The translations under genes and the position numbers were made by a program. Below, in pieces: positions 11,192-20,810 of a stretch of 64,000 nt of DNA; the stretch's first letter is position 1, and every line of letters begins with the position of its first letter. The notes beneath the pieces are model-generated. The model had not been told where the DNA came from. It was given only the letters and a program-made list of their open reading frames with translations, and did not search any database. Origin of the DNA: Vibrio pelagius (GTDB taxonomy: Bacteria > Pseudomonadota > Gammaproteobacteria > Enterobacterales > Vibrionaceae); contig NZ_AP025503.1 in NCBI RefSeq assembly GCF_024347575.1, forward strand, positions 2,418,001 to 2,482,000, written 5' to 3'.

Positions 11192-11216
11192 CTCGCCAAG
11201 GCGATACCTTGGCGAG
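11192..11216 (-). other. Intercistronic hairpin between pyrH and frr
   Basis: A perfect 10-bp stem (CTCGCCAAGG with CCTTGGCGAG) with a 5-base loop lies in the pyrH-frr gap. The following minus-strand sequence is only moderately T-rich (AGTTTATTTTC), so it may be an attenuator or an mRNA-stabilising hairpin rather than a full terminator. Confidence 0.55.
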
Positions 11217-11223
11217 AGGGTCA

Positions 11224-11955
11224 TTATTCAGTTTCGCTGATTAATGTACCTTCAGTCTCACCCATAACCACGCGACGTAGTGCGCCTGGCTTGTTCATGT
11301 TAAATACGCGGATTGGCATCTTGTGATCACGTGCTAGCGTAAATGCAGCCAAGTCCATTACTTTTAGCTCTTTCTCAAGAACTGTGTTGTAAGACAAAGT
11401 ATCATACAGCTCTGCGTCTGGGTTTGCTACTGGGTCAGCCGTAAATACACCATCTACTTTAGTTGCTTTTAACACAACATCAGCTTCAATCTCGATACCA
11501 CGTAGACATGCAGCAGAATCTGTAGTGAAGAATGGGTTACCTGTACCCGCAGAGAAGATCACAACACGACCCTGACGAAGTTGAGAAATCGCATCAGCCC
11601 AGTTGTAATCGTCACATACACCTTTAAGAGGGATTGCAGACATTACACGTGCATTTACGTAAGCACGGTGTAGAGCGTCACGCATAGCAAGGCCGTTCAT
11701 TACTGTTGCAAGCATACCCATGTGGTCACCCACAACGCGGTTCATACCAGCTTCAGCAAGACCTGCGCCACGGAAAAGGTTACCGCCACCAATTACAACA
11801 CCTACTTGAACACCTAGTTCAACCAATTCTTTTACTTCTTGAGCCATACGATCAAGGATCGTTGGGTCAATACCAAAACCTTCTTCGCCTTGTAGCGCTT
11901 CACCGCTAAGTTTTAACAGAATACGTTGATACGCTGGTTTAGGGTTCGTAGTCAT
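11224..11955 (-). CDS. pyrH: Uridylate kinase PyrH
   Basis: Phosphorylates UMP to UDP, an essential pyrimidine step; a hexameric amino-acid-kinase-fold enzyme regulated by GTP and UTP. 243 aa with [11 protein letters not shown] at the N terminus, [10 protein letters not shown] (phosphate-binding loop), [11 protein letters not shown] and the [13 protein letters not shown] segment. It sits between tsf and frr, the standard order. Confidence 0.98.
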   Translation of the reverse strand: MTTNPKPAYQRILLKLSGEALQGEEGFGIDPTILDRMAQEVKELVELGVQVGVVIGGGNLFRGAGLAEAGMNRVVGDHMGMLATVMNGLAMRDALHRAYVNARVMSAIPLKGVCDDYNWADAISQLRQGRVVIFSAGTGNPFFTTDSAACLRGIEIEADVVLKATKVDGVFTADPVANPDAELYDTLSYNTVLEKELKVMDLAAFTLARDHKMPIRVFNMNKPGALRRVVMGETEGTLISETE

Positions 11956-12060
11956 GGAGTTTACCTTCCAAAGAGTTGATGATTAACAGTCATGAATAGA
12001 CAAAAATGTGTCGAGATTTTTATCCATTCATCACGGCTAATTTTCCATATGCTATTCATA

Positions 12061-12094
12061 AAAAGACCGTAGCATGGGCCACGGTCTTTTTTCG
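12061..12094 (-). terminator. Terminator after tsf
   Basis: A hairpin with stem AAGACCGT / ACGGTCTT flanked by A and T runs lies 17 bp after the tsf stop on the minus strand. It has intrinsic-terminator form on both strands and separates rpsB-tsf from pyrH. Confidence 0.75.
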
Positions 12095-12110
12095 AACAAT
12101 ACGCTAAGGA

Positions 12111-12956
12111 TTAACCTTTTTGTACCGCTGCAACTTCTTCAGCGAAGCTCATTTCTGCAGCTTTCTCGATACCTTCACCAACTTCTAGACGTACGAAGTT
12201 AGTTACTGCAGCGCCTTTTTCTTTAAGGATTTCGCCAACAGTTTTCTTAGGTTCCATGATGAAAGCTTGACCTGTTAGAGAGATTTCGCCCGTGAATTTC
12301 TTCATACGGCCGATAACCATTTTCTCAGCGATCTCTTGAGGCTTGCCTTCGTTCATAGCGATTTCAACTTGAACAGCTTTCTCTTTAGCTACTACGTCTG
12401 CAGGTACGTCTTCTGGGTTAACGAACTCAGGACGAGATGCAGCAACGTGCATTGCAACGTGCTTAAGAGTTTCAGCTTCGCCTTCACCAGCTACAACAAC
12501 ACCGATTTTCTCACCGTGACGGTAAGAAGCTAGTGCAGCACCTTCAACGTAAGATACGCGACGGATGTTGATGTTTTCGCCGATTTTTGCAACTAGAGCA
12601 ACGCGAGTTTCTTCGAACTGTGCTTGTAGCTCTTCAACAGAAGCTTTAGAAGCTACTGCTGCAGCTGCAACTTCTTCTGCGAACGCAGTGAAGCTAGCAT
12701 CTTTTGCTACGAAGTCAGTTTGACAGTTAACTTCAAGAAGAGCAGCTACGCCGTTCTCTTCTTTGATGATGATTGCGCCTTCAGCAGCAACGTTACCAGC
12801 TTTCTTAGCTGCTTTCGCTGCGCCAGATTTACGCATGTTTTCAATTGCTAGTTCGATGTCAGCGTTTGCTTCTACAAGCGCTTTCTTACATTCCATCATG
12901 CCAGCGCCAGTGCGCTCGCGAAGTTCTTTAACTAGAGCAGCAGTTACAGTTGCCAT
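12111..12956 (-). CDS. tsf: Elongation factor Ts
   Basis: Nucleotide exchange factor for EF-Tu. 281 aa: N-terminal UBA-like domain ([20 protein letters not shown]), then the core with the signature [14 protein letters not shown] that contacts EF-Tu, two subdomains and the C-terminal module. Codon use is strongly biased, as expected for a highly expressed gene. It is second in the rpsB-tsf unit, 140 bp after rpsB, with a hairpin in between. Confidence 0.98.
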   Translation of the reverse strand: MATVTAALVKELRERTGAGMMECKKALVEANADIELAIENMRKSGAAKAAKKAGNVAAEGAIIIKEENGVAALLEVNCQTDFVAKDASFTAFAEEVAAAAVASKASVEELQAQFEETRVALVAKIGENINIRRVSYVEGAALASYRHGEKIGVVVAGEGEAETLKHVAMHVAASRPEFVNPEDVPADVVAKEKAVQVEIAMNEGKPQEIAEKMVIGRMKKFTGEISLTGQAFIMEPKKTVGEILKEKGAAVTNFVRLEVGEGIEKAAEMSFAEEVAAVQKG

Positions 12957-12993
12957 TCTCTATTCCTCGGTTGATTCGAAAATAAGGTAAAAA

Positions 12994-13018
12994 TCAGGGG
13001 CCAAAATGAGGCCCCCGA
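12994..13018 (-). terminator. Attenuator-like hairpin between rpsB and tsf
   Basis: A GC-rich stem (GGGGCC with GGCCCC, 7-base loop) is followed on the minus strand by TGATTTTTACC. A partial terminator between rpsB and tsf would set the ratio of S2 to EF-Ts; a hairpin at this site is also known in E. coli. Confidence 0.55.
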
Positions 13019-13096
13019 TCTAACTATAACTTAGCTTACATTTAATAAAGATTTCAAAATCTAGATTAGTAAGCCAAGCGTGATTCAGAGCCGCTA

Positions 13097-13828
13097 TTAT
13101 TCAGCTTCTACAAAACCATCTTTTTCAGCAGCTACAGCAGCAACGTCTTTGTTACGACCTTCTTTAACCGCGTCTGCAGCAGCATTTAGGTAAAGCTGTA
13201 CTGCACGGATTGCATCGTCGTTACCTGGGATAACGAAGTCAACGCCGTCTGGGTTAGAGTTAGTATCAACTACAGCGTAAACTGGGATACCTAGGTTGTT
13301 TGCTTCTTTAACTGCGATGTGTTCGTGATCAGCATCGATTACGAATAGAGCGTCTGGTAGGCCGCCCATGTTCTTGATACCACCAAGAGACTTCTCTAGC
13401 TTCTCCATTTCACGAGTGCGCATTAGAGCTTCTTTCTTAGTTAGCTTGTCGAAAGTACCGTCTTGAGCTTGAGCTTCTAGGTCTTTTAGACGCTTGATAG
13501 ACTGACGAACAGTTTTGTAGTTCGTTAGCATACCGCCTAACCAGCGGTTGTTAACGTAGAACTGATTGCTGTTTACAGCAGCTTCTTTAACAGCTTCAGA
13601 TGCAGCGCGCTTAGTACCAACAAAAAGAACTTTACCTTTCTTCTCGCCAACTTTAGCTAGTTCAGCTAGAGCGTCGTTGAACATTGGTACAGTTTTTTCT
13701 AGGTTGATGATATGAACCTTGTTACGAGCACCAAAGATGAATGGCTTCATTTTTGGGTTCCAGTAACGAGTTTGGTGACCGAAGTGAACACCAGCTTTTA
13801 GCATATCGCGCATTGATACAGTTGCCAT
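13097..13828 (-). CDS. rpsB: 30S ribosomal protein S2
   Basis: Small-subunit ribosomal protein that binds between the head and body of the 30S. About 243 aa from the ATG at 13828 ([27 protein letters not shown]), preceded by GAGG; the frame extends 11 codons further but the shorter start matches the family. Conserved segments include [11 protein letters not shown] and [19 protein letters not shown]. Lead gene of the cluster, with a leader of about 190 nt. Confidence 0.98.
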   Translation of the reverse strand: MATVSMRDMLKAGVHFGHQTRYWNPKMKPFIFGARNKVHIINLEKTVPMFNDALAELAKVGEKKGKVLFVGTKRAASEAVKEAAVNSNQFYVNNRWLGGMLTNYKTVRQSIKRLKDLEAQAQDGTFDKLTKKEALMRTREMEKLEKSLGGIKNMGGLPDALFVIDADHEHIAVKEANNLGIPVYAVVDTNSNPDGVDFVIPGNDDAIRAVQLYLNAAADAVKEGRNKDVAAVAAEKDGFVEAE

Positions 13829-14021
13829 TTTAAAATCCTCTATGGGGTTAGGCCTCCACATCCCCCATGAATCCGACCCCTAACAACTAACAGCTTAAAG
13901 CAGCGGTTATCTTTGTTGTTGAAGCACCCCGGAACATGTGTCGGAATGTGTGTGATTTAAAGATATAGTAAGTGAACACAAAGGCTGTTTCGCCAAGAGG
14001 GAGAAAACAGTCCTGATGTCC

Positions 14022-14034
14022 GGCGCGCTTTATA
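14022..14034 (-). promoter_or_regulatory. Candidate rpsB promoter with GC-rich discriminator
   Basis: On the minus strand a TATAAA -10 element (14034-14029) is followed at once by GCGCGCC, the GC-rich discriminator typical of stringently controlled ribosomal promoters. No good -35 hexamer stands out. The resulting leader of about 190 nt contains several inverted repeats and could carry S2 feedback control, which is known for rpsB in E. coli. Confidence 0.55.
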
Positions 14035-14189
14035 CCATATTTTGTCTATCTTTGGCTAGAAAAAATTCTGTTTTAGGGCTTAACAACAGCGACTGATAAA
14101 GTGCATTTTTACGTCGCTGTGATGGAATAAGTTGTCGCCTCTCCATCAGCACCAAGAGTAACCACCCTTTTCGTATGGATATGGCAGTG

Positions 14190-14217
14190 TTGCGCTAAAC
14201 TGCTGCACTGCTAGAAT
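14190..14217 (+). promoter_or_regulatory. Candidate map promoter
   Basis: TTGCGC and TAGAAT are separated by 16 bp, placing a start site about 40 bases before the map ATG. With the rpsB promoter this accounts for most of the 434-bp gap between rpsB and map. Confidence 0.5.
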
Positions 14218-14262
14218 AGCCCCATACGCACACTTAGGTGCGACCTAATTAAGAGATATGCA

Positions 14263-15141
14263 ATGGCTGTAAAAATTAAAACTGCTGAAGAAATCGAAAA
14301 AATGCGCGTTGCCGGTAAACTGGCTGCGGAGATGCTAGAGATGATCGAACCTCACATTCAAGTGGGTACGACAACGGAAGAGCTTAACAAGCTTTGCCAC
14401 GAGTACGCTCTAGAGAAAGGCGCATATTCAGCTCCCCTTGATTACCATGGTTTCCCTAAGTCGATCTGTACTTCTATCAACCACATCGTTTGTCACGGTA
14501 TCCCGGCAGAGCAAGATGAAGTGGGCAGCACTGGTCAACACAAGCCAGCTGTACTGAAAGACGGTGACATTCTAAACGTCGACATCACGGTTATTATCCC
14601 TGATGACAAAGATGCAGACTTAAGCGTACGTCCTCAAGGTTACCATGGTGACACCTCTAAAATGTTCCTTGTAGGTGACGTTTCACCTGCCAACAAGCGC
14701 CTATGTATGGTGGCACAAGAAGCTCTATACGAAGGTATGCGCCAAGTGAAACCAGGTGTTCAACTGGGTCAAATCGGTACTGCGATTGAGAAGTACATCA
14801 AGACCAACAACAAGAATAACCCGCGTGCTAAGTTCTCTATTGTGAAAGATTACTGTGGCCACGGCATCGGTTCTGAGTTCCACGAAGACCCACAAGTCGT
14901 ACACTACAAAAACAATGACCGTACAGTGCTAAAAGCGGGCATGTGTTTCACTATCGAGCCAATGATCAACGCAGGTAAGTTCGGTTGCCGTCTTGATGAC
15001 GAAGATAGCTGGACAGTGTACACAGCAGACAGCAAGAACTCGGCTCAGTGGGAACACACTCTTGTTGTGACGGACACTGGTTGTGAAGTTCTAACACTGC
15101 GTAGTGATGATACTATTCCTCGTATCATGAAGAACGCTTAG
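14263..15141 (+). CDS. map: Methionine aminopeptidase type I, with extra loops
   Basis: Removes the initiator Met from nascent proteins. All five metal ligands are visible: Asp in LNVDITV, Asp in YHGDTSKMF, His in GHGIGSEFHEDP, Glu in TIEPMIN and Glu in QWEHTLVV. At 292 aa it is about 28 residues longer than E. coli Map (264 aa); the extra residues lie in an insert before the first metal Asp (about 88-95), one between the two Asp ligands (DDKDADLSVRPQG), and one near KTNNKNNPRAK. These inserts are in frame and look family-specific rather than errors. Divergent from rpsB. Confidence 0.96.
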   Translation: MAVKIKTAEEIEKMRVAGKLAAEMLEMIEPHIQVGTTTEELNKLCHEYALEKGAYSAPLDYHGFPKSICTSINHIVCHGIPAEQDEVGSTGQHKPAVLKDGDILNVDITVIIPDDKDADLSVRPQGYHGDTSKMFLVGDVSPANKRLCMVAQEALYEGMRQVKPGVQLGQIGTAIEKYIKTNNKNNPRAKFSIVKDYCGHGIGSEFHEDPQVVHYKNNDRTVLKAGMCFTIEPMINAGKFGCRLDDEDSWTVYTADSKNSAQWEHTLVVTDTGCEVLTLRSDDTIPRIMKNA

Positions 15142-15169
15142 TTCATCGAAATCACTAACTTAAACAGAT

Positions 15170-15202
15170 GAAAATATCCTCGCTTAGTTGAGGATATTTT
15201 TT
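15170..15202 (+). terminator. Terminator after map
   Basis: A 10-bp inverted repeat (AAATATCCTC with GAGGATATTT) followed by a T run lies 30 bp after the map stop. Confidence 0.85.
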
Positions 15203-15316
15203 TACCTGTCGATCTTCTTACCTCTTAGCAAAAGCGTTTGAACAACCATTTCGGTTTCCAGGCAACCTCTGGTAAATTGTCTGTTATTACTATTTTGCTT
15301 GCACGGATAGCAGACT

Positions 15317-17938
15317 ATGCCATACCAATGTCCTCTCACGTTCAAAGAAGAACAGATAGAAATCAGTGAACTCAAACAGAAACTCGAACAGTTCACCGAG
15401 TATCAGAAAAACGAGTTTCTCAGCCACCACCCCGTTACAGACCTTGTCCTCTCCCGCTCCGAATATATGGATCGTATTTTAACTCGATTGTGGCAACATT
15501 TTGGGTTTAGTGACTTGCCCCACATTAGCCTGGTTGCTGTTGGCGGCTATGGGCGTGGCGAACTCCACCCACTTTCAGACATCGATATTCTTGTCGTCTC
15601 CCAGAAAACCCTGCCAAAAGCGTTAGGTGACAAAGTCAGTGAATTCATCACACTCCTGTGGGATCTAAGATTAGAAGTCGGCCACGCTGTGAGAACCGTG
15701 ACTGAATGTTTGGACATCGGCAGTGCTGATCTCACTGTAGCCACGAACCTGCAAGAGTCTCGTCTGTTATGTGGCAGTGAAGATACCTTCCAGCAACTTA
15801 AACTGAAGATTCATTCTGACTCATTTTGGCCTAGCGAGACCTTCTACAAAGCCAAGATCCAAGAACAGAGAGAGCGTCATGCACGCTATCACGACACCAC
15901 CTACAACTTAGAGCCAGACATCAAGTCAACCCCAGGCGGACTGCGTGATATTCACACTCTGAGTTGGGTTGCTCGTCGTCACTTTGGCGCGACGTCCCTG
16001 CTTGAAATGAGCAAATATGGCTTCCTTACCGATGCGGAGTATCGTGAACTGGTTGAGTGTCAGGATTTCTTATGGCGTGTACGTTTTGCACTGCACATCG
16101 AACTGAGGCGCTACGACAACCGCCTCACTTTTGCCCATCAAGCTCAGGTTGCCGAGCACCTCGGCTACTCAGGTGAAGGTAATCGCGGTGTTGAAATGAT
16201 GATGAAGGAGTTCTATCGAACCCTACGTCGAGTCGCTGAGCTCAACAAGATGTTACTTAAGCTGTTTGATCAAGCGATCATTAACGGTGGAGAAACCGAA
16301 GACGCTCAAATCCTTGATGACGACTTTCAACGACGCGGCTCTCTGATTGAAGCGCGCAAACCAGCCTTGTTCCAAGCGCGCCCAGAGACTATTCTCGATA
16401 TGTTTATACATATCGCTAATGACTCCTCTATTGAAGGAGTGAGCCCCCCAACGTTAAGACAGCTACGTACTGCACGACGCAGGCTTAACCGCTTTCTGCA
16501 TACGATCCCTGAAGCTCGTGAAAAATTCATGGCCTTGGTACGTCATCCTAATGCGCTGCATAAAGCCTTTAGCCTGATGCATAAACTGGGGGTACTTTCG
16601 GCGTATCTACCACAATGGAGCCAAATTGTCGGCCAGATGCAGTTTGATCTTTTCCATGTCTATACCGTAGATGAACACAGTATTCGACTGCTGAAGCACA
16701 TTAACAGCTTTAGCTATGCCGCTAACCATGACAAGCACCCAATCTGTTGTGAAGTGTACCCACGCATACAGAAAAAAGAGCTGCTGATTCTTGCCGCAAT
16801 CTTTCATGATATCGGAAAAGGACGCGGTGGTGATCACTCTGAGATTGGCGCTGTGGAAGCGTACTCTTTCTGTATCGAACATGGATTGTCTAAACCTGAA
16901 GCGAAACTTGTCTCTTGGTTGGTTCAGAACCACTTACTCATGTCCGTGACTGCTCAGCGTCGTGACATTTACGACCCGGACGTGATCACCGAGTTCGCCA
17001 AAAAAGTACGTGATGAAGAGTCACTGGAGTACTTAGTTTGTCTGACTGTTGCTGATATATGTGCAACCAACCCTGAGCTCTGGAACAGCTGGAAACGAAC
17101 TCTATTAGCTGAACTCTTCCACTCTACTCAGCGAGCTCTGCGCCGCGGGTTAGAGAACCCTGTTGATGTTCGCGACCGTATTCGTCACAACCAGCAAATG
17201 GCATCAGCCCTACTGCGCAAAGAAGGGTTTACTGCGCGCGAGATAGAGGTGTTGTGGCAACGCTTCAAAGCCGACTACTTTCTGCGTCACAGTCACAAGC
17301 AGATCGCTTGGCACTGTGAAAATTTGCTGCGTCTTGAAGACTCTAACCAATCACTGGTACTGATCAGCAAAAGGCCAACACGTGGCGGCACAGAAGTATT
17401 TGTTTATTCAAAAGACCAACCTGCACTGTTTGCAACTGTGGTCGCAGAGCTGGATAGACGCAACTTCAACGTCCATGATGCTCAAGTGATGGTAAGTAAA
17501 GATGGTCACGTTCTCGATACCTTTATGGTACTCGATCAACACGGCGAAGCGATCGACGAGGCGCGACATAAAGCGGTTATTAAACATCTAACCCATGTAT
17601 TGGAAGACGGTCGACCAACCAAGATCAGAACTCGTCGTACACCACGTAATTTGCAGCACTTTAAGGTAAAGACCTCCGTAGAGTTTTTACCAACCAAGAG
17701 TAAGAAGCGTACCTTGATGGAGCTAAGAGCACTCGACACGCCAGGATTATTGGCGCAAGTTGGTGCAACCTTTGCCGAGCTCAATATCAACTTACATGCG
17801 GCCAAAATTACTACCATAGGTGAGCGTGCCGAAGACTTGTTTATCTTGACTAGCGATATTGGAGGACGCTTAACTGAAGAGCAGCAACAAGCTCTACGTG
17901 AACGTCTCACTGAGCACGTATCGGAGCTTGCGCCATAG
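15317..17938 (+). CDS. glnD: Bifunctional uridylyltransferase/uridylyl-removing enzyme GlnD
   Basis: Nitrogen sensor that uridylylates PII proteins when glutamine is low and removes UMP when it is high. 873 aa: nucleotidyltransferase domain with GGYGRGELHPLSDIDI at 76-91; helical linker; HD domain with FHDIGKGRGGDHSEIGA near 496 for the removing activity; and two C-terminal ACT domains (about 695-770 and 805-873) that bind glutamine. Length matches the family. Follows map, as in enterobacteria. Confidence 0.97.
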   Translation: MPYQCPLTFKEEQIEISELKQKLEQFTEYQKNEFLSHHPVTDLVLSRSEYMDRILTRLWQHFGFSDLPHISLVAVGGYGRGELHPLSDIDILVVSQKTLPKALGDKVSEFITLLWDLRLEVGHAVRTVTECLDIGSADLTVATNLQESRLLCGSEDTFQQLKLKIHSDSFWPSETFYKAKIQEQRERHARYHDTTYNLEPDIKSTPGGLRDIHTLSWVARRHFGATSLLEMSKYGFLTDAEYRELVECQDFLWRVRFALHIELRRYDNRLTFAHQAQVAEHLGYSGEGNRGVEMMMKEFYRTLRRVAELNKMLLKLFDQAIINGGETEDAQILDDDFQRRGSLIEARKPALFQARPETILDMFIHIANDSSIEGVSPPTLRQLRTARRRLNRFLHTIPEAREKFMALVRHPNALHKAFSLMHKLGVLSAYLPQWSQIVGQMQFDLFHVYTVDEHSIRLLKHINSFSYAANHDKHPICCEVYPRIQKKELLILAAIFHDIGKGRGGDHSEIGAVEAYSFCIEHGLSKPEAKLVSWLVQNHLLMSVTAQRRDIYDPDVITEFAKKVRDEESLEYLVCLTVADICATNPELWNSWKRTLLAELFHSTQRALRRGLENPVDVRDRIRHNQQMASALLRKEGFTAREIEVLWQRFKADYFLRHSHKQIAWHCENLLRLEDSNQSLVLISKRPTRGGTEVFVYSKDQPALFATVVAELDRRNFNVHDAQVMVSKDGHVLDTFMVLDQHGEAIDEARHKAVIKHLTHVLEDGRPTKIRTRRTPRNLQHFKVKTSVEFLPTKSKKRTLMELRALDTPGLLAQVGATFAELNINLHAAKITTIGERAEDLFILTSDIGGRLTEEQQQALRERLTEHVSELAP

Positions 17939-17980
17939 TTAGACCACCTCTAGCAGGTAGTTGAATATTCTGCTTTTAGT

Positions 17981-18012
17981 GTGGGCAAGGTCGAGAGAGC
18001 GATCTTGCCCAC
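17981..18012 (+). other. Long perfect hairpin after glnD without a T run
   Basis: A 13-bp stem (GTGGGCAAGGTCG with CGATCTTGCCCAC, one G-U pair) and a 6-base loop. It is followed by ACAACTTAG, not a T run, so it is not a standard intrinsic terminator; it may protect the glnD 3' end or bind a protein. Confidence 0.6.
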
Positions 18013-18112
18013 AACTTAGTATCAATTCATTCACCAGCGCTATCTAGCTCATGATTAGGCTGCTACATTAACCTATGTAATCCGTCTTCCATTCAGATAC
18101 TAGAGGTCGCTT

Positions 18113-18496
18113 ATGTATCCAAACCTCACTGGTTTAGGCATCCATGAACCTAAACAGATTGAACGTTACTCACTTCGTCAAGAAGCTCACAAAGACATCC
18201 TAAAGATCTACTTCCGCAAGCAAAAAGGCGAGCTGTTCGCTAAAAGCGTCAAATTCAAATACCCACGCCAAGTAAAAAGCGTGTTGGTCAGCGGCGGTAA
18301 CAACCAATATAAAGAAGTTACTGAGATCAACCGCAATCTAACGCTAGTGATTGATGAGCTGAATAAGATCACCAAGCCATCTCCAAGCAGTGACGTCGAT
18401 GTGAAACAGAAGATACTGACCGACTTACGTCACCTAGAAAAAGTGGTTTCAAGCAAGATCGCAGAGATCGAAGCGGATCTAGAAAAACTGAAGTGA
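18113..18496 (+). CDS. yaeH: UPF0325 family protein YaeH
   Basis: 127 aa, starting [24 protein letters not shown], which matches the UPF0325/YaeH family found next to map-glnD in gammaproteobacteria. It is highly charged, with a lysine-rich central region ([22 protein letters not shown]) and a C-terminal helix rich in Glu and Lys. No membrane segment or signal peptide is visible, so it is probably cytoplasmic. Its function is not established; a nucleic-acid-related role is only a guess from the charge. Confidence 0.92.
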   Translation: MYPNLTGLGIHEPKQIERYSLRQEAHKDILKIYFRKQKGELFAKSVKFKYPRQVKSVLVSGGNNQYKEVTEINRNLTLVIDELNKITKPSPSSDVDVKQKILTDLRHLEKVVSSKIAEIEADLEKLK

Positions 18497-18512
18497 TCCC
18501 TTTCTTAAGTTA

Positions 18513-18549
18513 ATAAAAAGGGCTGGTAGTCTTCTACTATCAGCCCTTT
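18513..18549 (+). terminator. Bidirectional terminator between yaeH and truC
   Basis: A stem AAGGGCTG-TAGT pairing with ACTA-CAGCCCTT, flanked by A and T runs on both sides, lies between the convergent yaeH and truC genes and can serve both. Confidence 0.85.
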
Positions 18550-18571
18550 ACTTTATTTTGTAGTCAGCGAT

Positions 18572-19306
18572 TTACTTCTGCGCAACTAACGCAGTATCCC
18601 ACTCAAACTGTCTAAACAGGTTCAGCCAAGTCTCGTCTAAACTCGCTCTCATCACCACCTCTTGCTGAGTAAACGGATGAATGAAGCGTAATTCTGAAGC
18701 GTGTAGCAGCAAACGGTGTGAATCGAGATTCTCTCTAAATAGTCGATTGTGCTTTCCATCACCATGAGAGGTATCCCCGACAATTGGATGTCTTAAGTGG
18801 GCCATATGGCGACGCAATTGATGTTTTCGCCCCGTCTTTGGCAACATTTCAACTAAGCAGTAGCGACTGGTTGGGAAGCGACCTGTCGAATAAGGGACTT
18901 CAACCTTAGCTAACGGTTCATACACAGTGACAGCCTCTTGAGCTTCCTTATCTTCTTTTGCGAACTTGTCAGCGATCTTATCCAGTTCAACCTTAAGCGC
19001 GTAATCTAGAGTGTCCCCCTCTTCTATCCACCCACGTACAATCGCATGATAGGTTTTCTGCATCTCATGGTTCGCAAACATCGGCATTACCTCAGAGGCA
19101 ACTTCGCTCGACAGAGCAAAAACGAGCACACCCGATGTCGGCCTATCTAAACGGTGCAGTGGGAAAACATGTTGACCGATTTGATCACGCAGCGTCTGCA
19201 TAACAAATTGTGTTTCATGTTTATCAAGCCACGAGCGGTGAACCAACATACCTGCAGGCTTATTGACCGCGACAAAGTATTCGTCTTGATAGATGATCTC
19301 TAACAT
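18572..19306 (-). CDS. truC: tRNA pseudouridine synthase C (TruC)
   Basis: Isomerises U65 of tRNA. 244 aa from the ATG at 19306 (MLEIIYQDEYFVAVNKPAGMLVH), with the RluA-family catalytic segment HRLDRPTSGVLVFAL and KTGRKHQLRRHMAHL nearer the C terminus. The frame opens three codons earlier with a GTG, but the ATG overlaps the yqcC stop by one base (TAATG), giving coupled translation. The gene pair yqcC-truC is conserved in enterobacteria. Confidence 0.95.
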   Translation of the reverse strand: MLEIIYQDEYFVAVNKPAGMLVHRSWLDKHETQFVMQTLRDQIGQHVFPLHRLDRPTSGVLVFALSSEVASEVMPMFANHEMQKTYHAIVRGWIEEGDTLDYALKVELDKIADKFAKEDKEAQEAVTVYEPLAKVEVPYSTGRFPTSRYCLVEMLPKTGRKHQLRRHMAHLRHPIVGDTSHGDGKHNRLFRENLDSHRLLLHASELRFIHPFTQQEVVMRASLDETWLNLFRQFEWDTALVAQK

Positions 19307-19620
19307 TATGCGCACACCTCATCAATCTGCTTTATGAGCATCAATAGTTCACTCTTGGACGCATCGTTTTTCCACACTTCAACAAAGTAAGGAGCCATTG
19401 AAAAACCTTTGGGCAATGCAGCACCTGATGCGATCATCGCCTTGATTCGAACAATGAATATCCACTGGAGCCACTGTTCAGGCTCTAGGGTATCAATAGC
19501 AAAAGGCTGCGTGCTCGTCAGTGCTTCATCGCTAGGTGGCATCTCACTCCATAGCTGTGCGTGTTGTAATTGCAGCTCCAACTGCTGAAGCAAAGAGAAT
19601 AACTGTGTGGTTGACGTCAT
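19306..19620 (-). CDS. yqcC: YqcC family protein
   Basis: 104 aa, all-helical in appearance, with the family core FAIDTLEPEQWLQWIFIVRIKAMIASGAALPKG. It is the conserved neighbour of truC, here overlapping it by one base, so it may support the same tRNA-modification process, but no activity is known. Begins with ATG at 19620; the 87 bp upstream separate it from the divergent DUF3549 gene. Confidence 0.93.
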   Translation of the reverse strand: MTSTTQLFSLLQQLELQLQHAQLWSEMPPSDEALTSTQPFAIDTLEPEQWLQWIFIVRIKAMIASGAALPKGFSMAPYFVEVWKNDASKSELLMLIKQIDEVCA

Positions 19621-19707
19621 TTTTCACCAAGTAATTTATCGCATGACCTTGAAATTGAGCCATAGAGTACCATCTATTGGGGAAAGAAAGTTAGGAGCTT
19701 ATTACTG

Positions 19708-20745
19708 ATGGAAACAATTCACACGCTCACCCAGCTGTTGAAAAATAGCGGCTGCCAATATGAAATCTATGATCTTGGCCGTCGAATTCAAAAAGTCGAC
19801 AACGATCTATTTGCCGATGTTGAACAAGGCATGCAGCCCTACCCGTTCCCATTACAAAAACAGGCACACCTAGCAATCAGCTACTGGAACGAACAGAAAC
19901 AGCCTTGGATCTGGTTCTTGAAGTTTAAACTCGATGAGCGTGGTCTACTGAGCCAAGCAGATATCGGAAACTTCCTAAAGTTCGTCTTAGAGGCAATGGG
20001 CACTCGTCTGAGCGGCGATATGAGTGAAGAGCAGCAGCAGAAGCTCTCTAACAACCCATACACCTTTAAGCCATCAGAAGACAAAATGGCGGTATTCCAT
20101 AGCCAAGTTCGCGCTGAGCTATCACTGCCAACGAGCCAGTACTATGAGCATGCACAGCACTACTTTACCGGCGATCTTGGTTGGGAGAACTGGCAGACCG
20201 TCGGCTTGCAAGGTATCACAGATATGTGTGCTCGCTTAGGCGACAAGCAAAACGGCGTTGCCATTCGCAAAGCCCTTCGTAAACTGCCTTCTGAACCACT
20301 TTATGCCACCCTAGGTGCACTGGAACACGCCACTCTTAGCGATAAGCTTGCAGAACGTATTCAAGAGATGGCTAACGACCAGATCAATAGCCAAGACCCA
20401 GATCTGTTCTTACTGTCTGCACTGGTCCGCGCGCTGTCAGGCGCTGACTCTTCAATCACAAAACAAGTCGTCACTAGCGTACTGGCTAGCCCAAGACTGA
20501 GTCACCAAGAGGTATTGATTGGTCTAGCAGGACGAGGCTGGCACACATTACAAGGCGCTACAATCGCCGAGCAGTTCTTGCTTCGCCTTGCCCAAACAGG
20601 CAACCAGAACCTGTTCAATCAGCTGTTTGCTGACCTTGTGATGATTCCAAGCTTACGAATGGTATTCTTACCACTCTTAAACTCGAACCCATCACCAGAA
20701 CTGGCTAACGCTTTGATTAAGTTACAACAAGCCGCAAAAGCGTAA
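19708..20745 (+). CDS. DUF3549 family protein
   Basis: 345 aa, starting METIHTLTQLLKNSGCQYEIYDLGRRIQKVD. This matches the DUF3549 family seen in Vibrio and related marine bacteria. It has an N-terminal mixed domain with a Trp-rich stretch (SYWNEQKQPWIWFLKFKLDERG, about 58-79) and a C-terminal half of helical repeats reminiscent of HEAT-type arrays. No signal peptide or membrane segment. Function unknown; likely cytoplasmic. The DUF3301 gene follows 65 bp downstream in the same direction and may be co-transcribed. Confidence 0.88.
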   Translation: METIHTLTQLLKNSGCQYEIYDLGRRIQKVDNDLFADVEQGMQPYPFPLQKQAHLAISYWNEQKQPWIWFLKFKLDERGLLSQADIGNFLKFVLEAMGTRLSGDMSEEQQQKLSNNPYTFKPSEDKMAVFHSQVRAELSLPTSQYYEHAQHYFTGDLGWENWQTVGLQGITDMCARLGDKQNGVAIRKALRKLPSEPLYATLGALEHATLSDKLAERIQEMANDQINSQDPDLFLLSALVRALSGADSSITKQVVTSVLASPRLSHQEVLIGLAGRGWHTLQGATIAEQFLLRLAQTGNQNLFNQLFADLVMIPSLRMVFLPLLNSNPSPELANALIKLQQAAKA

Positions 20746-20810
20746 TGCTGCAAGCACCATAACGATCGAGTTTAAAAATTAAGAGTTGGTACAAAAGGAC
20801 GTGTCGAAGA

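Noticed and set aside
15202..15396. 64-aa minus-strand frame before glnD
   Set aside because: Spans the map terminator and the glnD start on the opposite strand, with no signal for translation.
17536..17910. 124-aa open frame antisense to the glnD ACT domains
   Set aside because: The glnD frame is intact and conserved through this stretch; the antisense product has no family features.
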